Shown one piece after another: positions 33,510 through 46,085 of a DNA stretch of 64,000 nucleotides. Source of the DNA: Tachypleus tridentatus (taxonomy: Eukaryota; Arthropoda; Merostomata; Xiphosura; Limulidae); assembly GCF_004210375.1 (NCBI RefSeq), contig NC_134825.1, forward strand, positions 41,596,348 to 41,660,347, read 5' to 3'. A program made the translations under genes and the position numbers. Under the pieces are notes generated by a model. The model did not search any database and was not told the origin of the DNA. It saw nothing but the letters and a program-made list of their open reading frames with translations. Position 1 is the first letter of the stretch. Each line of letters opens with the position of its first letter.

Positions 33510-33770
33510 CCAGTCTATCCATTAGTTAAAATAAATGTCGCAACCTAATTCATTATTGAGTCTGATCAGTTAATATAATAGTCCCATCCTATCTATTGGG
33601 GTCTGATTGATCAATATAATGACACAAACCTATCCAATAGTGAGTCTGATCAGTTAACATAATAGTCCTGATCTATTACTGAGTAATTAGTTACCATAAC
33701 AGTCCTGATGTATTGCTAAGTATTTCTAATCAGTCAACATAATAGTTCTAATCTGTCCCTAAATCAGCAG
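33510..33770. repeat. degenerate tandem repeat, ~50-60 bp
   Basis: 'gtctgatcagttaatataat' followed by 'agtcc(c/t)' recurs four to five times with substitutions and indels. It lies about 1.1 kb upstream of the SLC6 start codon. Confidence 0.6.
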
Positions 33771-34426
33771 GAGCTTCACGCAATTGTACAGATTGCGTAA
33801 TGTTGTCAAATATGCATATCATTTAGTAGATGGCGCGACCTGTGATACTAATCTTATTAGAATCGACGTGTTTTGTAACATCATGAAAATATGAAAGCTG
33901 TATGTTCATATTGTATGTTACGTCAGTTAAATGGCGCAGATAACCTGGTTATTTGTATGATGAAACAGAAGTCTTATAAATGTATGGAAAATAAACAAGT
34001 ACTTCGTAGGAAAGACCAAACGTTGTGAGGTAAGAAAGAAACCTGCGAAGTACAAACTAACGACATCAAATCAGAGATCTAACTTGGAATGAATTAATAA
34101 AATACAAACGACTTTTGATTCGATAAAAACGTTTATACTCTCGTGATATTATACCTCAGTGTTACAGCTTTTGAGACACTGTCATATTCTTGTAATTAAA
34201 CATTAGTGGACAATGTTTGTATGTGAAGTGACTGGTAAAACCGCAAACGTATTTCTAATTTTGAACAACTTTTTTATGCTGTGTTATGATTATATTTAAA
34301 ATTTTAAGAATAACTAGAGGTTGATACTTTATTTTAACAATAAAGGGGTGGTAGTTAGTGTTTATAAAAGTGAATCCAATTCTTAATGTATTAGTTCAAG
34401 TGCCGATATTTGAAAGTGTAAGAGCT

Positions 34427-34704
34427 TTGTTTGTTTTGTTTTTGAATTTCGCACAAAGCTACTCGAGGGCTATCTGTGCTAGCCGTCCCTAATTTAGCAG
34501 TGTAAGACTAGAGGGAAGACAGCTAGTCATCACCACCCACCGCCAACTCTTGGGCTACTCTTTTACCAACAAATAGTGGGATTGACCGTCACATTATAAC
34601 GCCCCCACGGCTGAAAGGGCGAGCATGTTTGGGGCGACCGAGATGCGAACCTGCGACCTTTAGATTACGAGTCGCACGCCTTAACACGCTTGGCCATGCC
34701 GGGA
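34427..34704 (-). mobile_element. SINE-A, full length
   Basis: Reverse-complement copy from 'tttttgaatttcgcacaaag' to 'acgcttggccatgccggg'. The B box is mutated to 'gatgcgaacctgcgaccttt', closely like the copy at 23428-23694. Confidence 0.93.
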
Positions 34705-35664
34705 CGTATAAGAGCAATGCTTACTTCTAACATATCACTGGAAACATGTGACTTACTTTTGATAACGGTAAAGGTAATTCATAAATGAAAAGCTACGTTT
34801 AGGGTCGATAAAGATAAATCTGAATTTAAACGTAATGAAGAGGCTAGCGAATTTTTGTAGTTAATCTGATCTTTGATAAAGACTTGAAGAAAACTGATAT
34901 TTAGTGTTGATAGTGGTAAGATTGGTTTGTAAGATACTAAGAGGTTGAGTTTGAAGGTTTATAAAGGAGGGAACTCATTTTTAATTTGTATAAGATGTCG
35001 CTTAACAATTTTACTAAGAGATAAGATGATTCTTTCGGTGCTGATGGTACAACTAGAAGCTTTAGAAACTGAGACACTTAAAACAAAAACGTACAGAATA
35101 CTAGTAAAGAATTCAGGTTTCAAAGTGAAGACGTAAGGCATCCTTTTACAATTTTGAGCTACAGCACATGAACGATATTCACGTCTCAAAGGTTCTCATG
35201 CCACGTGTGGCATTGAACTTTTCTTTCACTTGGCATCAGTTTCACGTGGAAACAATTTACTGTTCACACAAGTGAAATCAGATAGACCGACGGATAACGC
35301 TGAGGAAGGCCTAAGAAAGCGTTTTAAGCCTAATAGTTAACTTTTATGCTCGAGGTAAACCGTATGACGGTGGAAACAATAAACAAAAACAAACAAGTTC
35401 ACGAGAAGAGTTCAAGATAGAACTAAACATCGACCAACTGCTCGAAGCAACACAAATAGTTTGAACTCAACAATGATACTGTGAGCGAAACTAACAGCGA
35501 ATCATTTAGATAACTATTAGCGCCTTCTAGTGATAAAGTCCGATTTTCTGTAAATATTTATCTATGCATATTTCGAGAAGTTGCATTTATAATGGTTAGT
35601 TTATATAACTGCTTAAAGGTATTCACGTATTTTTACTTTGTTGTAAATTGGTCTTTTACAATAC

Positions 35665-35790
35665 AGGAGTGTGTATGTGTTTTCCTATAGCAAAGTTACA
35701 TCGTGCTATCTGCTGTGTCCACCGAGTGAAATCGAATCTCTTATTTTAGCGTTGTAAGTCTAAAGACTTACTGCTGTCCCAGAGGGGGGA
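35665..35790 (-). mobile_element. SINE-B, full length
   Basis: 'tgtgttttcctatagcaaag', 'atcgtgctatctgctgtgtc', B box 'gaaatcgaatctcttatttt' and 'gtaagtctaaagacttactg'. Confidence 0.8.
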
Positions 35791-36344
35791 TTATACATAC
35801 ATTATTCAGGTACAAATATAAGATAGATACAAAATAAAAATGTTTATTTTATAGTAGAATGAACCATCCTCACACTTAGAGTTGAAAGTCAAGAATGGAC
35901 ATCACTCTTATTAATATTTAACAATTCATTGCGTAAACAGTGTGTTGTATGTTAAGTAATCGTGTGCAACATACTGTAAGCCTTATTAGTATCAAATAAT
36001 ACATGGTGTTAAAAGTGTATTATGCGTCAATTATTCTTGTCAAAGTATAAACCTTATATATATAATAATACACGGTGTTAACAATGTGCTGTGTTGAGTA
36101 ATCTTGTAAAAAATACTATAAACCTAGTAATATTTAATAATACATCGTGTTAACAGTGTGTTACATTTTCACTATTCTTGTGAAACATGCTATAAATCTT
36201 ATTAATATATAGAAATAGATGATGCTAAAAATGTGCAATCTAACCTATAAACAGAAATATTAATTAAGTTATAAAAATACACGATTTAAATCTGTGATAG
36301 TTTATTAATTTTTAAGCAGTACTGTCAATGACGAAAGTATAAAT

Positions 36345-36995
36345 TTGACTAAAGAAGCTATGAATAAAACCAAACATGGAAGTCGTCAAGGGCAATATAA
36401 AGTAGGCGTAAAAAAGTTTAATCCAGTTTATTTTAGCAGAGTCAGACTGTATAATTATTTCTGGTCAAATGCCAAGGACTGCTGGCCAAGATTAATCTAT
36501 CGATTTTTTCCCTTGGTACTCAGTGTCTTAAGGCCATTGACTACAGAGTTTAATAGTTTCTTGTCTATGACAAAAACTCGTTTAATTCGCATGATTTTCA
36601 TTAGTAAGTGATTTTAAAGAGGTTTGGAAAAATAATTTTTCATTAAAAATTATCAGAGAAAGATAGTTAGAAATATTATATCCTAACGATATTAAGTAAG
36701 GAATAATGTTATTAATATCATAATTATAGATCGTTATCCTTGACCCTTCTCTTTCTGGGGCAAAGATATTACAATCGGGTCCGTGTGTGTGTATCTGTAT
36801 TTCTCGAAAACTAATAGAAAGATAAACAAGCTGACAAATCAGTTTGGGACAGTTCCTCTTAAATTTGATCACATAAAAATCCAGATCCAGATTCTGGATA
36901 ATTTCGAAGTTTTTCTCTTTTAATAATTGGAAGATAGGGTATTTTTTGCAATTTGGGGTTAATAACTTTGTGAAGTGTGATCGAATTTGTATCAA
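36345..36995. other. two unrecognised open frames, no family
   Basis: The plus strand is open for 88 codons (36345-36611) and the minus strand for 137 codons (36582-36995, ending RITIYNYDINNIIPYLISLG and on). Both are rich in Ile, Asn, Lys and Phe as expected of AT-rich DNA. I see no domain, splice context or transposon motif. The minus-strand one is the longest non-repeat open frame after the Tc1 transposase and the frame at 43929-44405. It is most likely chance or an unidentified repeat. Confidence 0.2.
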
Positions 36996-37139
36996 ATTTC
37001 AACAGTACATTATGGCTGAGAATCATCATCACACTACAAGAAGTGATGCATGATTATGGATCTAAGAAGGATTTTCTGAGTTTTCAAAATCCCGGAAAGG
37101 GGCGGGGAGTGTAATTTCTTTAATTGCTATTATTTTAAT

Positions 37140-37262
37140 TTAGGCTCTACGCTAGTACAGCGGTATGTCTCCGGATTTACAACGCTAAAATCAGGGTTCG
37201 ATTGCCGTCGGTGGGCTCAGCAGATCGCCCGATGTGGTTTTGCTATAAGAAAACACACATTT
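37140..37262 (+). mobile_element. SINE-B, full length
   Basis: Best plus-strand copy: 'ggctctacgctagtacagcg', 'tctccggatttacaacgcta', B box 'cagggttcgattgccgtcgg', 'cagcagatcgcccgatgtgg' and tail 'ttttgctataagaaaacaca'. The anticodon-loop position reads TAC, as in a tRNA-Val. Confidence 0.88.
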
Positions 37263-37344
37263 TAATTTAGTTTACAAAAATACATTCTAATGTACTTTTA
37301 AGTGTCTATTAATGCATTAGTTCTAACTGTTGTCTTTCCCCAAG

Positions 37345-37442
37345 TGACTCTGCGGTATGTCTGGTAGATTATAACGAAGAAAACCGAGGTTCGATATCCG
37401 CTTGGCCACTGTGTAGTTTTGTATGCTTAATAGCAAATAAAT
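37345..37442 (+). mobile_element. SINE-C copy
   Basis: 'tctgcggtatgtctggtaga', 'gaggttcgatatccgcttgg' and tail 'gtagttttgtatgcttaata'. The mid-section is shortened. Confidence 0.65.
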
Positions 37443-37897
37443 ATAATTACTTGTAGATTTGCAGGTCGTTACATGTATCTCACGTGCGTCATGACACAGT
37501 TACCTAATTCCCTGCGATGTCTGTCCACATTTTTATTCTTTATCAAAGAGCTATTGCATCTGCTAAAGTAGGCTTACGTCTGGGTATAAACAATCTATCG
37601 GGCGAACTTAGTAATATCCCTGTTGGAAACTTTCTCTGTAGAGACGAAATAAAGAGGAGTAAGCTATCTTACAGGGTACAATCTTCAGAGCACAAGTACT
37701 TAAAACCGGAAATTGGAAAACGTGTGGAGCAACTTCCGAAATAATTTCTAAGAAAACCAATGTGATAAGTAGAATGGAAAAATACAAATTTATTGTAGAA
37801 TTAGAAGCACGTGATAATATTATACTTACAGTGATAATGATATTATCTGATATGCACGAGAACCTAGGCATCACACTCTATTGATACTAAAGAACTG

Positions 37898-38180
37898 TTC
37901 ATTTGTTTGTTTGTTTTGAATTTTGCGCAAAGCTACTCGAGGGCTATCTTTGCTAGCCGTTTCTAATTTAGCAGTGTAAGGCTAGAGGGAAAGCAACTAG
38001 TAATCACCACCCACCGCCATCTCTTGGGCTACTCTTTTAACAATGAATAGTGGGATTGACCGTCACATAATAACGTATCCACAGCTGAAAGGGCGAGCAT
38101 GTTTGGTGTCGACCGGGATTCGAACTCGCGACCCTCAGATTACGAGTCGAGTACCTTAACCATCTGGCTATGTCGGGCCG
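37898..38180 (-). mobile_element. SINE-A, full length
   Basis: Reverse-complement copy from a GTTT tail and 'tttgaattttgcgcaaagct' to 'gattcgaactcgcgaccctc' and 'catctggctatgtcgggcc'. Confidence 0.94.
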
Positions 38181-39194
38181 ACTAACGAATCAGAAGAGGT
38201 GAAAAACGTATCAATAAAAAATAACACGTATTATCAAACAAATCAAAATAATTATTTTTTATTCGAGGATGGTCACGTAAAAAACAGTATTTAAGAATAT
38301 TGTTTCGGACTATAAATAATTTAAATTTGTAAGTCACAGTTTGAAATTGCATATACTATGAGAGTTTCCTAAGGATATCTATTCCTTGCTCATAAGACAA
38401 ATAAATAAATAGGAAAACAAAACTCGTTCACTGTGAAATAAACAACCATAAAGGGTGCTAATTATTAAATAGTTGTTCAGGATCTAATCTACGCTATAGA
38501 TACTAGTGCGATCTAAAACATTTATATAAATCAATAAAAAGTAAGCATTTGAAAGAGCAAGCTGTATAGAGAGGGAAAATAAGGTATATCTTGTGGAAAG
38601 AATCACAATGTAACTCTAGCAATATTATCTCAGGTATAACACAAACTCTAGATATATGGTCTAACTTACAATTCCAACAAAACAACAAAAAAAAACAAGT
38701 GCATTCTAAATTGTAACAAAGTAACGTTCCAAAACTTCCAAAAATCAAAACTGATACAAAATTTACGTATTGAAATAGATCACAGTTACTATTTTTTACT
38801 TTATTTTTATTTCAGATTCAAAATAGTGTTGTGATGAGAAGATATTATTTAAGCGTTTTTATTTTTTAAAAAAGCAGCCCCCTGGTTAAGTATTTAAAAA
38901 TCATTACATCAAGAAACATTTTAAAATTAACTGTGGTGCATGGATGTTTCAATTATATTCTAAATTATCGATTTCAAGATACTTAAATTATTCTAAGGTG
39001 GAATAATGGTTATTAAACGTCTTGTTTTAAAGAAAAAAATGTAAAATTATTTAGTACCAACGTTTTAATAATTAGATAAGAGAGAATCGTTTACTTATGA
39101 TTTAAAATATAAAAACATGTTAAAACAAAATACTTAAAGTCACTCACCTGTTTAATGTTACTCTTCAAAAATAACTAAATTCCGAAGTCGATGA

Positions 39195-40530
39195 TACTGC
39201 TAATAATGAAACAAACTGGTATAAACACTTCTTGTTTTCATGCTGCTAACATTGAAACAAACTGGTATAAACACTTCTTGTTTTCATGCTGCTAACATTG
39301 AAACAAACTGGTATAAGCACTTCTTGTTTTTATACTGCTAATAATGAAACAAACTGGTATAAACACTTAGTTCTTTACTGCTAATAATAAAACAAACTGG
39401 TATAAACACTTAGTTCTTTACTGCTAATAATGAAACAAACTTGTATAAATACTTCTTAGTTCTTATACAATTAATAATGGAACAAACTGGTATAAACACT
39501 TCTTAGTTCTTATACAGCTAATAATGAAACAAACTGGTATAAACACTTCTTAGTTCTTATACAATTAATAATGGAACAAACTGGTATCAACACTTCTTAG
39601 TTCTTATACAATTAATAATGGAACAAACTGGTATCAACACTTCTTAGTTCTTATACAGCTAATAATGAAACAAACTGGTATAAACACTTCTTAGTTCTTA
39701 TACAATTAATAATGGAACAAACTGGTATCAACACTTCTTAGTTCTTATACATTTAATAATGGAACAAACTGGTATCAACACTTCTTAGTTCTTATACAGC
39801 TAATAATGAAACAAACTGGTATAAACACTTCTTAGTTCTTATACAATTAATAATGGAACAAACTGGTATCAACACTTCTTAGTTCTTTACTGCTAATAAT
39901 AAAACAAACTGGTATAAACACTTAGTTCTTTACTGCTAATAATGAAACAAACTGGTACAAACACTTCTTAGTTCTTATACAGCTAATAATAAAACAAACT
40001 GGTATAAACACTTCTTAGTTCTTATACAGCTAATAATGAAACAAACTGGTATAAACACTTCTTAGTTCTTATACAATTAATAATGGAACAAACTGGTATA
40101 AACACTTCTTAGTTCTTATACAATTAATAATGGAACAAACTGGTATCAAACACTTAGTTCTTTACTGCTAATAATAAAACAAACTGGTATAAACACTTAG
40201 TTCTTTACTGCTAATAATGAAACAAACTGGTACAAACACTTCTTAGTTCTTATACAGCTAATAATAAAACAAACTGGTATAAACACTTCTTAGTTCTTAT
40301 ACAGCTAATAATGGAACAAACTGGTATCAACACTTCTTAGTTCTTATACAGCTAGTAATGAAACAAACTGGTGTAAACACTTCTTAGTTTTTATACAATT
40401 AATAATGGAACAAACTGGTATCAACACTTCTTAGTTTTTATACAATTAATAATGGAACAAACTGGTATCAACACTTCTTAGTTCTTATACAATTAATAAT
40501 GGAACAAACTGGTATCAACACTTCTTAGTT
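39195..40530. repeat. 47-bp minisatellite, ~28 copies
   Basis: Continuous array of 46-47 bp units, with some ~41-bp variants, built on 'aataatggaacaaactggta' and 'cacttcttagttcttataca'. At least two unit types alternate: 'acagctaataatgaaaca' with 'tataaac', and 'acaattaataatggaaca' with 'tatcaac'. It ends sharply at 'cacttcttagttgactttg'. Units are contiguous with no unique spacers. Confidence 0.97.
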
Positions 40531-40792
40531 GACTTTGTTATTACTTAAATTAAAATGACCGTTTGTTATTACTCAGGTATGACTCTTTGCTATTCAGTAC
40601 TAGCTGTTGAGGAACGAAAACTGTTAATCGTATGAAAAGACAATACAAGGTAACGTGCCCCTTTCATCTTTTGTTATTTAATCTGTAATCACTTCATTAG
40701 ATGATAATTCAATATTACGCTTTGTAGAAGGTAATAACTGACCCATTTAACTTATTAAACGGAAAATTCATTTAAACTTAAAAACTTAAAAG

Positions 40793-40997
40793 TGTGTCAT
40801 GGGTTCGAATCTCTGTCACACCAAACTATGCTCACTTTTTTTCAGCCGTGAGGATGATATAATGTGATATCCACTATTCGTTGATTAAGTTGAATTGGTG
40901 ATGACTGCTGCATTCTAGTCTTACGATTACTAAATTTTGGGACAGCTGACGCAAATAACCGTCAATAGCTGAGCACGAAATAATAAAACAAACCAAA
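40793..40997 (+). mobile_element. SINE-A, partial and diverged
   Basis: 'catgggttcgaatctctgtc', 'aaactatgctcac', 'gtgatatccactattcgttg' and tail 'agctgagcacgaaataataa'. Small deletions are spread through it. Confidence 0.8.
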
Positions 40998-41116
40998 CTC
41001 TTTAAAGTTATAAAAAATATTTTTATGATTAACAGAAATTTTAGATAACAAAATTATATCCTTATTTGCGATAAGTAATGACAGTCAGTTATTGTTATAA
41101 CAAAATAAATGATTCA

Positions 41117-41228
41117 CACTGCTGCTTTTAAACCGGGGCTCGATATCCGTAGTGGGCAGAGCACAGATAACCAGCCCATTATGTAGCTTTGTGCTTAATT
41201 CCAAATAAACAAACAAACAAACAAAGTA
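41117..41228 (+). mobile_element. SINE-C copy
   Basis: 'accggggctcgatatccgta', 'gtgggcagagcacagataac' and tail 'gtagctttgtgcttaattcc' with AAAC repeats. Confidence 0.8.
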
Positions 41229-41671
41229 AAATAAATTAAAATGTTTATATTATTTTAAAATACGCCTTTTTCATCAAAAATAGTTTCTACATTCGCAGTA
41301 TCTTTGTATTTTGACCTATCGATCTGAACATACAAAAAATATAACAATATTTCACAAAGTTCATGGAACTTTCGGTTTAAATACGCAAAGTTGTTGACTC
41401 ACTGGTATAATACTTGTAAAATGGATTTTTTTGTTTATATAAGATGACAGTGTGTATATTGTAAGCTATATGTTCAATATTTTAGAATTTAGTTTCTTGC
41501 TAGAGGGAGCCGCTGGCACGATGACGACGCGAAAAGGCAAGTAAGATTACAAAAAATTATGATCGTGAATATTAATCAAGATATCCAGAAGTACGGATAC
41601 ATTATAAATACAAGAATCAGTGAAGCAATAAGTACGTTTCAGTTCGTTCATTGATCAAAAGTATTTACCAT

Positions 41672-41960
41672 AAGGCCCAGCATGGCCAAGCGTGTTAAAG
41701 GCGTGGGACTCGTAATCTGAGAGTCACGGGTTCGCATCCCCATCGCGCATAAACATGCTCGCCAGCTTTCATCCGTGGGGCGTTATAATGTTACAGTCGC
41801 ATCCCACTATTCGTTGGTAAAAGAGTAGCGCAAGAGTTGGCGGTGGGTGGTGATGACTAACTGCCTTTCCTCTATTCTTACACTGCTAAATTAAGGACGG
41901 CTAGCAGAGGTAGCCCTCGAGGAGCTTTTGTGCGAAATTCAAAACCAAACAAACAAATAC
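41672..41960 (+). mobile_element. SINE-A, full length
   Basis: 'aggcccagcatggccaagcg', 'gactcgtaatctgagagtca', 'cgggttcgcatccccatcgc', 'gcaagagttggcggtgggtg' and tail 'gtgcgaaattcaaaaccaaa'. Confidence 0.95.
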
Positions 41961-42547
41961 ATTTACCATAAACATTTTTTTTTTAATTTGAATATATTTT
42001 TTCATTTTTAGAAATGCGTTTATTGGAAATTTTTCTGGATGATATGAAGATTGTTTTTTATTCGCTTATTTCTATATTTGATTAGTTTATAACTGGCTGA
42101 CACATAATATATAATTCTGACCACAAACTTTATTCAAAGATCATTCGATTTAGACACACACTGCTCAACATCGTCACAGCATAAAATACTGTACTTGTTG
42201 GGTTGCATTTGTAAACATAATTTCCTGTCTACCTGCATGTAATACTAACTTCCACCATCCTGCATCATATTCCTCAGTCCAAACTCACCTTTTTTTTTCA
42301 CCAAAGCAAAGTCATACCTTTTCTTCTTGTATATCAACAGCTTCCGAATATGTAGATCTAGTCTCTTCCTTTCGCATCTTTCCAGTACTCTTAATTCCAG
42401 GGGTTCTTTCAGCATGCTTTATAGCCTTACATTCCTTTACCTTATATTATTCCAATAAGTAGCTAACGGGGCTTCTGTAGCTTTGTTTAACTGTAAGAAC
42501 AATATAGTATTCCTGCGAAACTGGAATCTCCTCAGTTTCTTATCATT

Positions 42548-42830
42548 CTTGTTTGTTTGTTTTTTGAATTTCGCGCAAAGCTACACGAAAGTTATCTGCG
42601 CTAGCCGTCCCTAATTTAGCATTGTAACACTAGAGGAAAGGCAGCTAGTCATCACCTTCCACTGCCAACTCTTGGAATAACTCTTTTACCAACGAAAAGT
42701 GGGATTGACCGTCACATTATAACGCCACCACGGCTCAAAATGGCGAGCATATTTGGTGTGAGAGAGATTCGAACCCGATACCCTCGGATTACGAGTCAGA
42801 CGCCTTAACCACCTGGCCATGCCGGACCTC
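42548..42830 (-). mobile_element. SINE-A, full length
   Basis: Reverse-complement copy from 'ttttgaatttcgcgcaaagc' to 'gattcgaacccgataccctc' and 'acctggccatgccgg'. Confidence 0.94.
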
Positions 42831-43928
42831 TTATCAGTCTTTTCCACCCTTGTCAGTGTAATTTCATACACCATGAGAAGTCATATCAGCTTTGGCAGCA
42901 AGCGTTTGATATTAAATCTGTTTTTTGTTAACTCGGAGTCTGCTTCTTGTAATAGTTACTCACATGTATTAAATTATAAAGTGTAGAAAAGAGTATAAAA
43001 TTTAAAAGCTTTATAGTTGTATTGTGTTAACACAGAAAATGACGTGTTGCAAAGCTTCTGACTAAATATCACTAAATTAAGCTGTTCATACTTGACATAA
43101 CAAAACTCTGCTGTATTTTTTACAGATTCTCTAAGAGCTTTATGATTCGTAGGCTCACAGAACAATTTAATACAATTTGTATTTATAATATGTTATAAAA
43201 TAGTTAGGTAAATCAACTCATCCGGAAAATTAAATCAGAGCTTTTAGCTACAGAGTGATGAACAAAGTATTGAAAATAAGCCTAATCCTCTGAGACTACA
43301 ACATTTTCTAAGCAGATCTAAAAGACGTCTAGACAACTACGGATATCATTCAGTCATCCATATAAAGTAGAAATATATTTCCTAAGAACTAATCCTTATA
43401 GCTAAATCAACAACTTTGAAAACTTCGACTACAACAACAAGGAAATAGCATAAACATGATAAATGCAGTCTTTTGCACAAAACAAGCAGAAATGTCAGCT
43501 TGAAGCTAAGTATCTAATATTTTAGTTTTTCATTATCTGGTGAATGGTACGAATGCCAAATGTCGATCTCAAAAAAACGCAATATCTTGGAGCAGGGAAA
43601 GGCAATTAAAGATTTAGAGCTAACATATCTATGGTGAAATAACGTCCTTCTTTTTAGTCAGATAACACAATATCGTCTGTAACAGTCAGTGAAAAACGAA
43701 ACATACAGTGAACCCAAGAAACAGTCAAAGTTTTGATACTAAAGAAATTATTTTCGACACATTCGTGTGTTTTTGACAGTCTTACGTTATCGTCTGGCAG
43801 AAAAACCTGTCAACAACTTCTACGTGACCAAGTGGTCAGAAAGCTGTTCAGCTTGAAGTGACCTTGGTTGTTGAAATTATACAGTTACTATTAACGATTA
43901 ATATTTGTCATGTAGTTATCCGTTTTAT

Positions 43929-44105
43929 CTAAATTATTCTTCTTTTAAAATCGATTTGACAGTTGGAATCTCTATCAGTGACAGAAATGTTATCGACTTT
44001 CCATATTTTATGTATTTTTTGTTTATGACCTGAAATGCTCGTGTTATTACCTTTCTGAGTTTCACCGACATAACTTTTCTCACAGGCCTGGTTTAATATG
44101 AACGC
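43929..44105 (-). pseudogene. Penelope-like element GIY-YIG endonuclease remnant
   Basis: A minus-strand open frame (43929-44405) ends with ACEKSYVGETQKG, SISGHKQKIHK and FKRRII. This resembles the GIY-YIG endonuclease that closes Penelope-like retroelement proteins (C-x-K-x-YVGET, then a GHK motif and a KRR-containing end). The upstream part of the frame does not resemble Penelope RT. With the Penelope-type terminal sequence at 45170-45310 in the same orientation, a decayed minus-strand element spanning about 43.9-45.3 kb is likely. Confidence 0.5.
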
Positions 44106-45169
44106 ATTTTGTTTTATCTTAAGGTTTTTTTTCGTGTATGTATTCCACTTATGGTAGTTATAGAAGGAAGTGAAGACAATGGAAGACTTTAATCGGTACA
44201 ATAGGGTCTGTATGAACATGAGAAGGCCTTTGAACTTCACAACAGAGAGCAGGAATTTTATGATAGTTTCTATATATATATATAAGTGCGAATGGTTTTC
44301 TCTCTCTGTGTATCTGTTCCTTATACGTAGCACGCACAAACGCAGGATATAGGTATACACTTGTACAGGAATAACATGGGTTATGTGGCTGGCCTCAGAA
44401 GCCATTTTGAAACAAAGTTACCAGTATATCTGTTCGGGGCAAACAGGACGACCAACTGGTCTTAAGTCTAAAACGCCAGATTGTTTTTGTTGATTTTGAT
44501 CAAGAAGATTATTATTTATGTTTCTTTTCTGTGTGAGGTTTTTTGTATTAAATTTAACATTGTTATATTTTCATTGGAGAACCGATATTCTGGCAGTTAT
44601 TTATTTTACGGTTTAGTTATTAATTTTATTTATTATTTGTTACCTTACACCTTCATTAACATTAGCGTTTGATTGTACTCTTGTAAATAATTAGACATTT
44701 CACTCCACACCTAAAAAGTAACGTCATAATAAGTTATCTCGGATGTGACTTTAAACTCTGAAGTTCACTGAAATCCCATTAGACACAAGTCATTTTTGGA
44801 AGCGTTGAGTATATTTTTGATTACACGCGTTATATAGTAGATATTACATTGGTAACGAACAATAAATCCACAAAGGTATCTGTAATCAGCAACTAGTGTG
44901 TGTGCATTTCGTTTGTTAGGTATACTATCCCATTTTGGTACTGGTTAGAATGTTTAATGTATAAAATTTGGTCACTATATCTATTTTTATTTTTTTTTAT
45001 TATTTTTTGTAGAAATTATGAGCTATTACTGGGATTACAGTCGAAAATATCGTTAACAGCAAGGATGCCCAACTGTTGAAAAAATGCTTTCCAATTTCTA
45101 TAAATAGAAATCTAATAAAGGTATAGTTAAATAATTATACTCATTTCCAGGTTGGTTTTTAGTTTCGCT

Positions 45170-45310
45170 CTAAATGGTGACTAACTCTGTATCTCAGAAC
45201 GGCTGGTATGGATATTAACACTTTTATTGATAAGCAGAAAACAACGTTTCAACCTTCCTACGTCATCTTCAGGTTAACAGAAAGTTTGCAACAGACAGTT
45301 GCCGGGCGCA
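45170..45310 (-). mobile_element. Penelope-type terminal region with ribozyme-like core
   Basis: Contains, on the minus strand, a CTGAAGATGACGTAGGAAGG segment, then TTGAAACG (45245-45272), then a tract ending near 'ccataccagccgttctgaga'. I associate this with Penelope-like element ends. The CTGAAGA ... GAAA pair with a possible short stem between them resembles a decayed hammerhead core. Confidence 0.4.
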
Positions 45311-45714
45311 TGACTAAGGGACGAGAGTATAAACGAGTACGGGAATGTAGGTGGCGTTGCAGTTGAATCATCCAACAGAGATAAATTTTCAATTCAAGAG
45401 CGCATTCTCGTCAATAAAGAGTAACTCTCTGATTGGAAGTTAATGTTATTTTATATTCATTAGATACATATTGTTAACGAGACTACGTGCAGTAAATAGA
45501 ACATAGTGTTAATTGCTAGGCAGACGTGTGCCTTACACCGTATTTTGGTTTCCCCTGTTAAAGGATTTATAAAACGTAGCAAATTAGCAGCGTACCCTAA
45601 GATGCGTTTCGTCATCTTACAGTTGGTTGATTACGTATTTTTATGATGCCTTGCGATGAATTAGAACAATATTAACTTCGTAACAGGTGATTGCTGATTT
45701 AGAAAATTCCTCGT

Positions 45715-45999
45715 TCTTGTTTGTTTGTTTGTTTTTTAGAATTTCGCGCAAAATCTAAGCGATAGTTGTCTGCGCTAGCCGTCCCTAATTTAGCAGTGTA
45801 AGACTAGAGGGAAGGCAGCTAGTCATCACCACCCACCGCCAACTCTTGGGCTACTCTTTACCAACGAATAGTGGGATTGACCGTCACATTATACACCCCC
45901 ACGGCTGGGAGGGCGAGCATGTTTAGCGCGACGCGGGCGCGAACCCGCGACCCTCGGATTACGAGTCGCACGCCTTACGCGCTAGACCATGCCTGGCCA
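45715..45999 (-). mobile_element. SINE-A, CpG-rich subfamily
   Basis: Reverse-complement copy from a GTTT tail to the head, which reads 'gcgacgcgggcgcgaacccg', 'cgaccctcggattacgagtc' and 'gcacgccttacgcgc'. This CpG-rich head is shared with copies at 46542-46812 and 63072-63297. Confidence 0.95.
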
Positions 46000-46085
46000 T
46001 TACGCTCTCCTTAACACGCATTTCTTTCATTGAAAAAATTATAAAAACAGGTCAAGAAAATGTTAAAATTACTGTTATCTGTTAA

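Noticed and set aside
39195-40530. CRISPR-like appearance of a long regular array
   Set aside because: Units are contiguous 47-bp tandem copies with no unique spacers, in a eukaryotic genome with no cas genes.
43929-44405. 158-codon frame as a complete host protein
   Set aside because: Only the last ~55 residues resemble anything (Penelope-like endonuclease). The rest looks like translated AT-rich non-coding DNA.
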